Shown one piece after another: positions 42,157 through 51,028 of a DNA stretch of 64,000 nt (within the stretch, counting starts at the first letter, position 1; each line of letters starts with the position of its first letter). Source of the DNA: Mesobacillus maritimus. GTDB lineage: Bacteria; Bacillota; Bacilli; Bacillales; Cytobacillaceae. The stretch covers positions 1-64,000 of the forward strand of contig NZ_JAMBNR010000011.1 in the NCBI RefSeq assembly GCF_023715205.1, written 5' to 3'. Position numbers and translations under genes: made by a program. Under the pieces are notes generated by a model. The model was not told the DNA's origin. It ran no database searches and saw only the letters and a list, made by a program, of their open reading frames with translations.

Positions 42157-42186
42157 AAGCATCCAATGATTTGGGTGCTTTTTTAT
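42157..42186 (+). terminator. Terminator of the dioxygenase-DoxX operon
   Basis: AAGCATCCAA (42157-42166) pairs with TTGGGTGCTT (42171-42180), followed by TTTTATTT. Confidence 0.8.
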
Positions 42187-42476
42187 TTCCTTATTTAAAC
42201 CTGCGACTAAGGGAATGAATATTGAAGGTTCTTTTTAAAGGTCAGCTTAAATGTGTTGAAAAAACGGAGAAATCGTACAAGCAAGGACTTGTGGTCGCAA
42301 CACTTTCTGAAAGGAGTGATCTTTTTAACATGTTGTGAATGGTGAATGATTGAAAATCATCAAGAATTTTATGGTTTAAAAGAGTAGGAATTGTAATAGA
42401 ACAAAATGGATATTTTTAGAGATTATCTCTTCTACGCAAGAAAAAAAGGAGGGCAGTAAACGCCAGGGTGAGTAAA
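42187..42476. other. Intergenic region between convergent genes
   Basis: About 290 bases with no supported gene. Near its end, GAGGGC (about 42451) and GCCCTC (about 42492) could form the long-loop stem of a minus-strand terminator for the ferritin-like gene, followed on that strand by TTTTTTTC. Confidence 0.4.
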
Positions 42477-43388
42477 CTAACTTCTAGCCAGCCCTCTTTC
42501 GAATGCTGCTAAATGGTTCAAAGAGGCATTACGTACTTGAGTGAAGACCGTTCTTACATCATTAGGGATGTTAAGTGTTAAAAATTTATTGTACATCGAA
42601 ATGTTGTCAATTTCTCCTTGAACACCTGCAGCATATGCAGCCTTTACCGATCCTGGAGTGGTCACAAACGATTGTGAAAGATCGGTAGGGATTGGTACTT
42701 GATAACGTTCAAAAAGTGGTAATAAGGCACTTATATGTCTCATTTCTGCTTCTTTAATCTGTGCAAAAGTCCGTATGTTCCCAAAGGTTTGGAGAATGTT
42801 CGTATATCTTGCTTGGGCCAAGAACTCATCCTGCAGAGCATAAGTTAACATTTGCGGCAATGTTAATGAAGCAGCACTTAAGGCTCCTTTAGCACCATAG
42901 GAATCAATTTGTCTATGGGTATGGGACCCCTTTGAATGTTTTGAAATAAAAAATAAGAACCAAACCGCGTGATTTTGTTCATCTGATGCTGCTCGTCGAA
43001 ATCGATCTTTGATTGTAAAATCCTGTGCTTGATCTGAGATGTCTAAATAAGAGTCTACAGCCTCTTGCTCATCTTTTAGGGCAAACTCAATTCCTGCTTG
43101 GTAATTGTCTGGGCATTCCTCAATGATTTGAAAAGTTGGCTGCCTCCCTGTTAAATGGGTAAAAATTCTACTGAATTCATGGAGATGTCGGTTTTCGTCT
43201 TTCTGTATTTCAAGTATTTTGGTTCGTTCCTCTTGTGTGGGGGCCATTTTGGCTAATTTCTCATAACAAGCAATCGCACTATACTCAGCATGAATGGCTT
43301 TTTGAATAGCATGTAAAAGCTGTGTATTCGGTGTCTCCCGATAAAAATTAGGATAAGAAGAAACGGAATAGGGTTGATTTAAATTCAT
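42477..43388 (-). CDS. Tandem ferritin-like-domain protein
   Basis: This 303-aa protein is built of two ferritin-like four-helix units. The first (about 20-140) has HAEYSAIACYEKLAKM and ENRHLHEFSRIF, then AVDSYLDISDQA and DEQNHAVWFLFF, with the E, ExxH ligand spacing of a diiron site. The second (about 175-300) has ALQDEFLAQARYTNILQTFG and EAEMRHISALLPLFERYQVP, like DUF2202 proteins. Such proteins bind iron or act in peroxide defence. The ATG at 43388 follows AAGGAGG. Whether both sites hold metal is unclear. Confidence 0.78.
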   Translation of the reverse strand: MNLNQPYSVSSYPNFYRETPNTQLLHAIQKAIHAEYSAIACYEKLAKMAPTQEERTKILEIQKDENRHLHEFSRIFTHLTGRQPTFQIIEECPDNYQAGIEFALKDEQEAVDSYLDISDQAQDFTIKDRFRRAASDEQNHAVWFLFFISKHSKGSHTHRQIDSYGAKGALSAASLTLPQMLTYALQDEFLAQARYTNILQTFGNIRTFAQIKEAEMRHISALLPLFERYQVPIPTDLSQSFVTTPGSVKAAYAAGVQGEIDNISMYNKFLTLNIPNDVRTVFTQVRNASLNHLAAFERGLARS

Positions 43389-43515
43389 GATTGTCCTCCT
43401 TCTTTCAAACATTCAACTTATTGTATGTGTTGCAGTTGGACCGATGTGCAGGTGAAATGGGATTTTATGATGATACAAAATAGAAAAGAATAGCCCACAT
43501 AGTCATATGGTTTCT

Positions 43516-43905
43516 TCACTTTAGAACTTTCATTGCTTCCGCAACTTTATGGGCAAAATGCAGTGGTGGTTCAACAGATTGGAAGTGAAGGTATAGAATG
43601 GTTGGTTTTGTATACAGCCAATGATTATGAATGGCGCTAATGATGATTCCATTTCGAACTAATATATTTGTAAATGCAGGAATTTCTTCTTCAAGTATGA
43701 CGGTTTCTCCAAGATTAAGTGCATTACCTTCATGATCCAAGGATTCGAACGATAGTCCCGCATGAAGTTCCCCACGACTAGGACGACCTTGAATGGTCAC
43801 ATTTAAATGACGTTCAATTTCTACAGAGCATACACCATTTTTTATTTTGGGTTTTTTATTTAAAATTTGTCCGTATTGCTGGCATAGTGTATCGAAATGA
43901 TGCAT
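43516..43905 (-). CDS. DUF1259-like protein
   Basis: This 129-aa protein has GVCSVEIERHLNVTIQGRPS in the first half and NGIIISAIHNHWLYTKPTIL with YLHFQSVEPPLHFAHKVAEA in the second, the pattern of DUF1259 proteins (LpqO/LppY-like), whose function is unknown. Unlike many, it has no signal peptide, so it is probably cytoplasmic. The His cluster HNHW with a later H could bind metal. GAGGGGGATGACGA precedes the ATG. Confidence 0.8.
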   Translation of the reverse strand: MHHFDTLCQQYGQILNKKPKIKNGVCSVEIERHLNVTIQGRPSRGELHAGLSFESLDHEGNALNLGETVILEEEIPAFTNILVRNGIIISAIHNHWLYTKPTILYLHFQSVEPPLHFAHKVAEAMKVLK

Positions 43906-44233
43906 TCGTCATCCCCCTCGTTATTTATTTCTTTAATGTATGCCTCAGAAAAATGTTTCGAAACTTGTATAGCATTCTGATGTGCATGGCTCAGCCCCAC
44001 AGTCTAGGAACGAATTGGAGGGTCTGAACCTGATTTTTTGCCCCGGATAGATAAACTTCCAAAGCCCCCCTCTGCTCCGAACTTTTAGATAAAAGTAGAA
44101 TACTAGATTCCCATAAGACAATAGACGACCATTTTCGTGCTTCTTCGGATTGACGTGCTAAAGAAACTAAACTATTATATTTTATAATCATCAAAAATAT
44201 TTTAATATTTTAACAAAACAAGGAGGTGTTGTT
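43906..44233. other. Intergenic region before the TRAP operon
   Basis: About 330 bases between divergent genes. A 67-codon minus-strand frame has no binding site or family. No riboswitch is recognised; the TRAP promoter presumably lies in the AT-rich part near 44170-44215. Confidence 0.4.
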
Positions 44234-46165
44234 TTGAGCACTGAAATGGAATTAGTAGAGAAAGTCGATAGTGAGTTTCGTGTGCGTACATATATTGGAA
44301 AGGCAGCAAAGGTCCTTACAGCCATTGCGGTCATTTGGTCCCTTTTTCAAATCTTTGCTGCAGGTTCAGGTGTTTTTGATGCGATTACGTTAAGAGCATG
44401 GCATATGATGTTTCTACTTGTTGTTACCTTCCTGTTGTATCCGATTACAAAAAAAGGGAAACGGACCGTAAAATTCCCGCCGGTATTCGATCTTATTTGT
44501 ATTTTGTTGAGTATTGCTTCAACCGGTTATTTATTAGTTTCCTATCAAACCATTGTCCTAAGGGGAGGTTATTTATTACTTCCGGATTATATTTTTGGTG
44601 CGATTGGGATTTTGATGATTTTTGAAGCGGCGCGCCGGGTAGTTGGGAATCTAGCAATCTTAGCTTTTATCTTTTTACTTTATAATTTTCTCGGTTCCTA
44701 CATTCCAGGAATTTTTGGACATGGTGGCTTTAGTGTCAATCGCGTGATCGATTATTTATTTTACGGAAGTGAAGGGGTTTTTGGGATCGCCATTGGGGTT
44801 TCGGCTACATTTGTGTTCCTCTTTATCTTATTTGGAGCATTTTTAAGCCGGAGCGGGTTTAGTCAATTTATTAATGATTTCGCATTAACGATTGCCGGAC
44901 GCTCTCCAGGAGGACCAGCAAAGGTAGCGGTGATCGCCAGCAGTTTAATGGGGATGATCAATGGTAGTGCCTTAGCCAATGTGGCAACAACAGGGACACT
45001 GACCATTCCACTTATGAAAAAGAATGGCTATAAGGCACGGTTTGCTGCCGCTGTAGAAGCGGTTGCTTCAACAGGTGGTCAATTTGCGCCGCCAATTATG
45101 GGAGCAGCAGGATTTGTTATGGCGGAATATTTAGGAGTTTCCTATACCGTTGTAATGGTAGCGGCCATCATCCCTGCAATTCTTTATTATTTAACCTTGA
45201 TCATGGTTGTTCATTTCGAAGCTAAACGCTTAGGGCTAAAAGGTCTTTCGAAAGAAAACATCCCTAAAGCCATGGATGTACTGAAGAAACAAGGACATCT
45301 ATCCTTACCATTAATTGTTTTAATGGGGCTGCTGTTTATGGGATATACCCCATTATATGCCGCTGTCTTTTCCATCATTGCTTGTGTAGTCGCAAGCTGG
45401 CTGCGCAAAGAAACAAGAATGGGACTAAAAGAAATCATCCTTGCACTTGAAGAAGGAGCAAAAGGTGCTGTGGGAGTGGCTGTTGCCTGTGCTGTAATTG
45501 GTGTGATCATTGGGACTGTTTCTTTAACAGGTCTAGGTCTGAACTTTGGCTATGCAGTGATGAACTATACAAATGATAGTTTACTCATTGCAGGTTTACT
45601 CGTAATGTTGATGAGCATTATTTTGGGGATGGGCGTCCCAGGAGTGGCTGCCTATGTTATTGTGGCAACAGTTGGTGCACCTGTATTAATCAACCTTGGT
45701 GTTACACCGCTTGCGGCCCATATGTTTGTTCTCATTTATGCTTGTTTATCAAATATCACACCGCCGGTTGCCCTTGCGTCCTATGTCGCTGCCGGAATTG
45801 CGGGTACCAATCAGAATCAAGTTTCGCTGACAGCTGTAAAGCTTGGATTAACCGGCTTCATCCTGCCGTTTTTCTTTATTTTTAATCCGGCGTTGTTGCT
45901 TGGTGCTAATCCTTATTCTGAGAGTATCATTCCTGCGATTACCGCCATCATTGGCTGTATCTCGCTTGCAGCTGGGTTGCAGGGGTGGTTTTTGATGAAA
46001 GCCAATTTAATTCAAAGGATAATTTTTACGATTGTTGGGGTTTTAATGATTATCCCTGGCAGCTTAACAGACTACGCTGGCATTGGTTTATTAGGGATTG
46101 TTTTAGCCTGGCAGTGGGTCGTAAAGAGAAAACTGGCTCCGAATGAAATGAGTCAGTCGATCTAG
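44234..46165 (+). CDS. TRAP transporter permease, fused DctQ-DctM type
   Basis: This 643-aa membrane protein has four N-terminal helices equivalent to DctQ (about 25-170) and a DctM-like domain of 12 or more helices. Signatures include FGAFLSRSGFSQFINDFALT, GRSPGGPAKVAVIASSLMGM and GSALANVATTGTLTIPLMKK, and later MGVPGVAAYVIVATVGAPVL and LIYACLSNITPPVALASYVA. Such fusions pair with TAXI-type binding proteins for Na+-driven uptake of organic acids. The TTG at 44234 is used, seven bases after AGGAGG. The binding-protein gene follows by 34 bases. Confidence 0.93.
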   Translation: MSTEMELVEKVDSEFRVRTYIGKAAKVLTAIAVIWSLFQIFAAGSGVFDAITLRAWHMMFLLVVTFLLYPITKKGKRTVKFPPVFDLICILLSIASTGYLLVSYQTIVLRGGYLLLPDYIFGAIGILMIFEAARRVVGNLAILAFIFLLYNFLGSYIPGIFGHGGFSVNRVIDYLFYGSEGVFGIAIGVSATFVFLFILFGAFLSRSGFSQFINDFALTIAGRSPGGPAKVAVIASSLMGMINGSALANVATTGTLTIPLMKKNGYKARFAAAVEAVASTGGQFAPPIMGAAGFVMAEYLGVSYTVVMVAAIIPAILYYLTLIMVVHFEAKRLGLKGLSKENIPKAMDVLKKQGHLSLPLIVLMGLLFMGYTPLYAAVFSIIACVVASWLRKETRMGLKEIILALEEGAKGAVGVAVACAVIGVIIGTVSLTGLGLNFGYAVMNYTNDSLLIAGLLVMLMSIILGMGVPGVAAYVIVATVGAPVLINLGVTPLAAHMFVLIYACLSNITPPVALASYVAAGIAGTNQNQVSLTAVKLGLTGFILPFFFIFNPALLLGANPYSESIIPAITAIIGCISLAAGLQGWFLMKANLIQRIIFTIVGVLMIIPGSLTDYAGIGLLGIVLAWQWVVKRKLAPNEMSQSI

Positions 46166-46199
46166 TAAACATTCACATTTAAAAGGGGGAGAAAGCAAA

Positions 46200-47189
46200 A
46201 TGAACGGAAAGAAAAAAAGCTATGTATTATTCTTGTGTTTGCTTAGTATGGTTCTCGTGCTAAGTGCTTGTGGGGGAGAAAAATCATCAAATGGGGAAAG
46301 GCAACAAAATTTAAACTTTCCAACAGCATCGACAACTGGAACCATCTATCCGTTAGGTTCAGCAATGGCCAATCTTTGGGGAACGGAAATTGAAGGAGTC
46401 CGCGTGAACGCACAAGCGTCAAATGGTGGAGTGGACAATTTGAACCAAATGAAAGCTGGAGAAGCTCATATTTCTTTTGCGACTTCCGGAATCATCTGGG
46501 AAGCTTATAACGGAGAAAGAGGATTCAAGGATCGCAAATATGAAGATGTTCGGATTGTAGCGGGTCTATACTATAACCCAAATCAATTTGTGGTGCGTAA
46601 AGGTTCAGGGATTGAATCAATCGGTGATTTAAAAGGAAAGAAATTTGCTCCAGGAACGACAGGAAGTACTCCTGAAGTAGAATCAAGCATTATTTTACCA
46701 GCTTATGGAATCGAATATCCGGATGGAATTGATGCCAACTTTGTTGGGTTCACAGAAGCGATTGATTTAATGAGAAATAAGCAAATTGATGGAGCATTAA
46801 TCCAAGCGGGTCTTCCGACTGCTGCGGTTACCGAAATGACTTCCACAGCGGATGGAGAATTGATTGGCATTGAACCGGAAATCCGTAAACAATTAATGGA
46901 AGAATATCCTTGGTATTCTGAAATGACCATTCCAGCTGGAACGTATGAAGGACAAGAAGAGGACGTCGATACGCTTGCGATTAAAATGATGCTAATGGCG
47001 GATGCATCTGTTGATGAAGAAACCATTTATCAAATGACAAAGGTGTTCTGGGAGAACTTAGACAAGCTAGAATCTTCCCATTCCATCGTCCAACAAATGG
47101 ATATCAAAAATGCCGTAACCGAGCTTGCGGGCATTCCATTGCATGAAGGTGCAAAGCGCTATTATGAAGAAAAAGGGTTACTAGACTAA
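46200..47189 (+). CDS. TAXI-family TRAP solute-binding lipoprotein
   Basis: This 329-aa lipoprotein has lipobox LSAC (Cys24) and TAXI motifs FPTASTTGTIYPLGSAMANL, ASNGGVDNLNQMKAGEAHIS, GKKFAPGTTGSTPEVESSI and AGLPTAAVTEM. It captures substrate outside the membrane and hands it to the permease encoded just upstream. TAXI proteins bind dicarboxylates or amino acids such as glutamate; the ligand here is unknown. GGGGGAGAAAGCAAA precedes the ATG and a terminator follows. Confidence 0.93.
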   Translation: MNGKKKSYVLFLCLLSMVLVLSACGGEKSSNGERQQNLNFPTASTTGTIYPLGSAMANLWGTEIEGVRVNAQASNGGVDNLNQMKAGEAHISFATSGIIWEAYNGERGFKDRKYEDVRIVAGLYYNPNQFVVRKGSGIESIGDLKGKKFAPGTTGSTPEVESSIILPAYGIEYPDGIDANFVGFTEAIDLMRNKQIDGALIQAGLPTAAVTEMTSTADGELIGIEPEIRKQLMEEYPWYSEMTIPAGTYEGQEEDVDTLAIKMMLMADASVDEETIYQMTKVFWENLDKLESSHSIVQQMDIKNAVTELAGIPLHEGAKRYYEEKGLLD

Positions 47190-47204
47190 ACTAAAAACGA
47201 TTGG

Positions 47205-47238
47205 GCCAGAACAGCGATGTTCTGGCTTTTGCTTTTTT
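47205..47238 (+). terminator. Terminator of the TAXI-TRAP operon
   Basis: GCCAGAACA (47205-47213) and TGTTCTGGC (47218-47226) form a perfect stem, followed by TTTTGCTTTTTT. Confidence 0.88.
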
Positions 47239-47322
47239 AAAGGTTAAAAAGATTGTTGTTTAAACTTAACGCAACATCAGCATTACGCAAGATGTACTTA
47301 GGTTTGCGAGCTCTTTCTTTTA

Positions 47323-47507
47323 GGTTCTTTTCTCAAACTTTGTTGCTTTTGACCAAAAAATACGTCTGAATAAGCCAGGTTATCCAAAAAATTCGCTACA
47401 TTTAGGAGAAAAGAGCTTGCAGGCTAAGTTTAAACAGATGAAATGGCTTCTATATCGTTAAAATCGGCTTAAGGATTTTAACAACAATCTTTTCGAAAAC
47501 CGACTTC
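47323..47507. mobile_element. MITE-like element, copy 3 (diverged)
   Basis: It starts GGTTCTTTTCTCAAACTTTG, contains AGGAGAAAAGAGCTTGCAGG and TCGTTAAAATCGGCTTAAGG, and ends near AACAATCTTTTCGAAAACCG. The order matches copies 1 and 2, but the interior is diverged and about 6 bases longer. TTCTTTTA occurs at 47315-47322 and 47508-47515, a possible 8-bp target duplication; the right border is less sure than in the other copies. Confidence 0.7.
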
Positions 47508-47744
47508 TTCTTTTAAAAATGGGATTGATCAGTATGACATAGCTCATTCAGTTGCGCAGATCAACAAAGTTTGAAAAAAATAAAACAGGGTAGGCAATCT
47601 CAAGGCTTTTTAAAGAATCAGAGCTTTAGGTGACCCAATCACAAAGCAAATGATTGAAATGTTAGCTTTTAGCCGAAACGTCCTCATATATATATGGTTT
47701 TATGCAAAAAATACAACGGGTGCTAAAAAGAATGAGGTGAATAA
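47508..47744. other. Leader or promoter region of the betaine transporter
   Basis: About 235 bases before the ATPase gene hold no recognised gene or riboswitch. Osmoregulated promoter elements are expected here from the function of the operon, but none can be assigned with confidence. Confidence 0.35.
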
Positions 47745-48956
47745 ATGAAACCATATGTAGAGGTCAGGAATGTCTCTAAGATTTTTGGTTCAAATCCTAA
47801 AGCGGCGATTGATTTATTAAAGAAAGGCAAATCAAAGAAGGAGATTTTAAGGGAAACTGGACAGACGGTTGGGGTAAAAGACGTTTCCTTCGAAATTTAT
47901 GATGGTGAAATCTTTGTCATCATGGGTTTATCGGGAAGTGGGAAATCGACCTTGATTCGAATGTTTAACAGGTTGATTGATCCAACAATTGGTGAGATTT
48001 TGATCGAAAATGAAGATATTGTCAAAATGAGTGAAGCACGACTCAGGAAAGTCAGACAAAAAAAGATTAGCATGGTCTTTCAGAACTTTGCTCTCTTCCC
48101 ACATAAGACCATATTGGAAAATACCGAGTATGGTCTGGAAATCAAGAAAGTCCCTGCTGAAAAGCGGCGAGAAAAAGCCATGCATGCACTTGAGACCGTT
48201 GGATTAAAAGGGTATGAAAATCAACTGCCTAAACAATTGAGCGGTGGGATGCAACAACGGGTAGGACTGGCTAGAGCATTAGCCAGTGATACAGATATTA
48301 TTTTAATGGACGAAGCCTTTAGTGCTCTTGATCCGTTAATTCGGAAAGATATGCAAGATGAGTTATTACAAATTCAAGAACAGTACAAGAAGACGATCAT
48401 CTTTATTACGCATGATTTGGATGAAGCCCTCCGAATCGGGGATCGAATTGCGTTGATGAAAGATGGAAGCGTCATTCAATTAGGGACACCTGAACAAATC
48501 TTGATTAATCCAGCAAATGAATTTGTTGAAAGGTTTGTGGAAGATGTTGATTTATCCAAGGTTTTAACCGCTTCCCATGTGATGAAACGTGGAGAAAAAA
48601 TCGGGGTCGATCGTGGACCAAGGGTAGCGCTTGAAATTATGAAACGTGAAGGATATTCCAGCATCTTTGTAGTTGACCGGAAAATGAAGTTGTTAGGAGC
48701 GCTTACGGCGGAACAGGGACGTCAGGCAGTCGATCAAAACCTACCCATCTCTGAAGTGATGACAACGGATATTCCAACTGTTTCAGAAGATACATTATTA
48801 ACGGATATGTTGGACGAGATGGCCACTTCCAATATCCCGATTTCCGTTGTCGATGAAGAACATAGATTAAAAGGAATTGTGATTCGCGGACCTGTCATTG
48901 CAGCTCTAGCAGGAAATAAAGATTCCTTGAATGAGTTGGAGAGTGTTGAGTCATGA
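47745..48956 (+). CDS. Glycine betaine/proline ABC transporter ATP-binding protein (OpuAA/ProV type)
   Basis: This 403-aa ATPase has the ProV-type N-terminal extension (ISKIFG-like start and AAIDLLKKGKSKKEILRETG), Walker A GLSGSGKST, signature LSGGMQQRVGLARAL, Walker B ILMDEAFSALDP and H-loop FITHD. Two C-terminal CBS domains (about 275-395) follow. In OpuA systems the CBS pair senses ionic strength or c-di-AMP and gates transport. It overlaps the permease gene by four bases (ATGA). GAATGAGGTGAATAA precedes the ATG. Confidence 0.93.
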   Translation: MKPYVEVRNVSKIFGSNPKAAIDLLKKGKSKKEILRETGQTVGVKDVSFEIYDGEIFVIMGLSGSGKSTLIRMFNRLIDPTIGEILIENEDIVKMSEARLRKVRQKKISMVFQNFALFPHKTILENTEYGLEIKKVPAEKRREKAMHALETVGLKGYENQLPKQLSGGMQQRVGLARALASDTDIILMDEAFSALDPLIRKDMQDELLQIQEQYKKTIIFITHDLDEALRIGDRIALMKDGSVIQLGTPEQILINPANEFVERFVEDVDLSKVLTASHVMKRGEKIGVDRGPRVALEIMKREGYSSIFVVDRKMKLLGALTAEQGRQAVDQNLPISEVMTTDIPTVSEDTLLTDMLDEMATSNIPISVVDEEHRLKGIVIRGPVIAALAGNKDSLNELESVES

Positions 48957-50680
48957 ATCTACCAAAAATTCCACTAGGAGAATGGATTGATGCGTTCGTT
49001 GAATGGATAACGGTCGCTTTTGCTGGATTTTTTACGATCTTAACCAATTCAATCGATGGTTTATTAAATATCATTGTGGATGTATTAAGTGCAGGGCCAC
49101 CGATTGTGTTAATTATTATTTTAGCGCTATTAGTAACCTATACGGGTAGATGGCCACTTGGAATCTTTACGTTGATTAGCTTACTTTTAATTGAGAATCT
49201 AGGCTATTGGGAATCCAGTATTCAGACGCTTGCCATTGTTTTATTATCCGGTATCCTAACCATTGTCATCGGCATCCCAATTGGAATCTGGTGTGCCCAA
49301 AGTAAAACGGTACAAAAAATTGTTACCCCGATTTTAGACTTTATGCAGACGATGCCAGCCTTTGTTTATTTAATACCATCGATTCTCTTCTTTGGAATTG
49401 GAGTCGTTCCAGGAATTATTGCGTCCTTTATCTTTGCGATTGCACCAACAATACGGATGACAAATCTTGGGATCCAAGAAATACCGAAAGATTTAATTGA
49501 AGCGGCAAATGCATTTGGTTCAAGCAGAAGCCAAAAGTTATTCAAAGTGCAATTGCCGTTGGCGACTCCAACGATTATGGCGGGGGTCAACCAAAGTATT
49601 ATGCTTGCTCTCTCGATGGTGGTCACCGCTTCGTTAGTTGGAGCACCTGGACTTGGAGCAGATGTTTATCGAGCAGTAAGTAAAATTGATGTCGGGCAAG
49701 GGTTTGAGGCCGGGTTATCGATTGTAATTATAGCGATTATTCTCGACCGCATCTCGCAAAATTTGCAAAAACCGGCATATGCGCATCTCGTCAGTCGGAA
49801 AATCGTCTATTCTTTAGTGACAGCACTTGTCCTAATTACAGCAATCGTTGTGGCCATTCAAAATGGAATCAATAAAAATGAGAATGCGACTGGTATTGGT
49901 GCTGAAACAGATTATCAAATTATTGGGATTGAACCAGGAGCAGGGATCATGAGTCAAGCTAATCAGGCATTAACCGATTACCAGCTTGATGATTGGGAGT
50001 TGGTTGAAGGATCTTCCGCTGCCATGACGGCTGAACTGAGCAAGGCCTATAATCAGCAAAAACCAATCATTGTAACAGGATGGTCGCCGCACTGGAAGTT
50101 CTCCAAGTTCGATTTGAAATTCCTTGAAGACCCAAATGGTTCTTTTGGGGAAGTGGAAGAAATCCATACAATCGTTCGGAAAGGTCTTGAACAAGACCTA
50201 CCAGGAGCGAATACCATCTTAGATCAATTCTCTTGGGAGCCAAGTGATATGGAAAATGTGATGGTTAACATTAACGAAGGATTAGAAGCAGAGAAAGCGG
50301 CTGAAAAATGGATTGAAGAAAATCCTGACAAAGTAGCTAAGTGGACAAAGGGAGCTCCATCAGGGAACGGAGAAGAAATCAAAATTGTATATGTCGCCTG
50401 GGATTCAGAAATCGCCAGTACGTATGTCATAGCAAAAGTACTGCAACAACAAGGATATGATGTAACGTTGAGACAGGTAGAAGTGGGACCAATGTTTGCG
50501 GGAATCGCAAATGCAAGTGCAGACGCCATGGTCGGAGCTTGGCTCCCGAGCACCCATGTTGAATATTACGAAACCTATAAAGATGATTTTGTTGATCTCG
50601 GTGCAAACCTTCAAGGCACAAGAAATGGACTAGTTGTACCAAAATATGTCGAAATCGATTCAATTGAGGATCTAAAATAA
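48953..50680 (+). CDS. Glycine betaine ABC transporter, fused permease and substrate-binding domain
   Basis: This 575-aa protein starts with an OpuAB/ProW permease (about 1-285, with ALVTYTGRWPLGIFTL, the GIPIGIWCAQSK stretch and EAANAFGSSRSQKLFKVQLP as the EAA loop). It continues after the last helix (about 282-305) into an OpuAC-type binding domain (about 320-575). There VTGWSPHWKFSKFDLKFL and VGAWLPSTH supply the aromatic residues that cage the quaternary ammonium. Such fusions, as in lactococcal OpuA, tether two receptors per transporter. With the upstream ATPase it forms a complete osmoprotectant importer. Confidence 0.93.
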   Translation: MNLPKIPLGEWIDAFVEWITVAFAGFFTILTNSIDGLLNIIVDVLSAGPPIVLIIILALLVTYTGRWPLGIFTLISLLLIENLGYWESSIQTLAIVLLSGILTIVIGIPIGIWCAQSKTVQKIVTPILDFMQTMPAFVYLIPSILFFGIGVVPGIIASFIFAIAPTIRMTNLGIQEIPKDLIEAANAFGSSRSQKLFKVQLPLATPTIMAGVNQSIMLALSMVVTASLVGAPGLGADVYRAVSKIDVGQGFEAGLSIVIIAIILDRISQNLQKPAYAHLVSRKIVYSLVTALVLITAIVVAIQNGINKNENATGIGAETDYQIIGIEPGAGIMSQANQALTDYQLDDWELVEGSSAAMTAELSKAYNQQKPIIVTGWSPHWKFSKFDLKFLEDPNGSFGEVEEIHTIVRKGLEQDLPGANTILDQFSWEPSDMENVMVNINEGLEAEKAAEKWIEENPDKVAKWTKGAPSGNGEEIKIVYVAWDSEIASTYVIAKVLQQQGYDVTLRQVEVGPMFAGIANASADAMVGAWLPSTHVEYYETYKDDFVDLGANLQGTRNGLVVPKYVEIDSIEDLK

Positions 50681-50686
50681 AGTGAG

Positions 50687-50724
50687 TTGTGGGACAGGGG
50701 GACAGGCCATGTCCCACAATTTTT
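50687..50724 (+). terminator. Terminator of the betaine operon (GGGACA palindrome)
   Basis: TTGTGGGACA (50687-50696) and TGTCCCACAA (50710-50719) pair perfectly over 10 bases, followed by TTTTT. The loop GGGGGACAGGCCA contains a second GGGACAGG-type motif seen again at 52977. Confidence 0.85.
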
Positions 50725-50865
50725 GGATTTTTTTACAAATGTTAGTTTAAGTATAAATGCGATTGGAAAGACTGCCCTTATTTTTTTGAACGATAAACAG
50801 CAGTTTAGAGGGATCTTTTAGTATTTTAAGAACGACATACATAGTAAACAAAACGCTTTTTGTCA

Positions 50866-50914
50866 GAACCTTAAATGGCTAACTGCCTTTTAAGGTTTGC
50901 CTTTTTGAGAAGCT
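50866..50914 (+). terminator. Terminator-like hairpin before the glycosyltransferase gene
   Basis: AACCTTAAA and TTTTAAGGTT flank an inner TGGC-TAACT-GCC stem and are followed by TGCCTTTTTG. It lies about 115 bases before the next gene. It could be a leader attenuator or a second terminator. Confidence 0.5.
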
Positions 50915-51028
50915 TTAATAAATTACATAAGATTAAAACAATCTTAATATGTCTCTAACCCTCCACCTTTACAATAAATGAAGGTAGCTTTACTTACTAA
51001 CAGATTAGGGTAGAGGAGAGTGGTGTAG

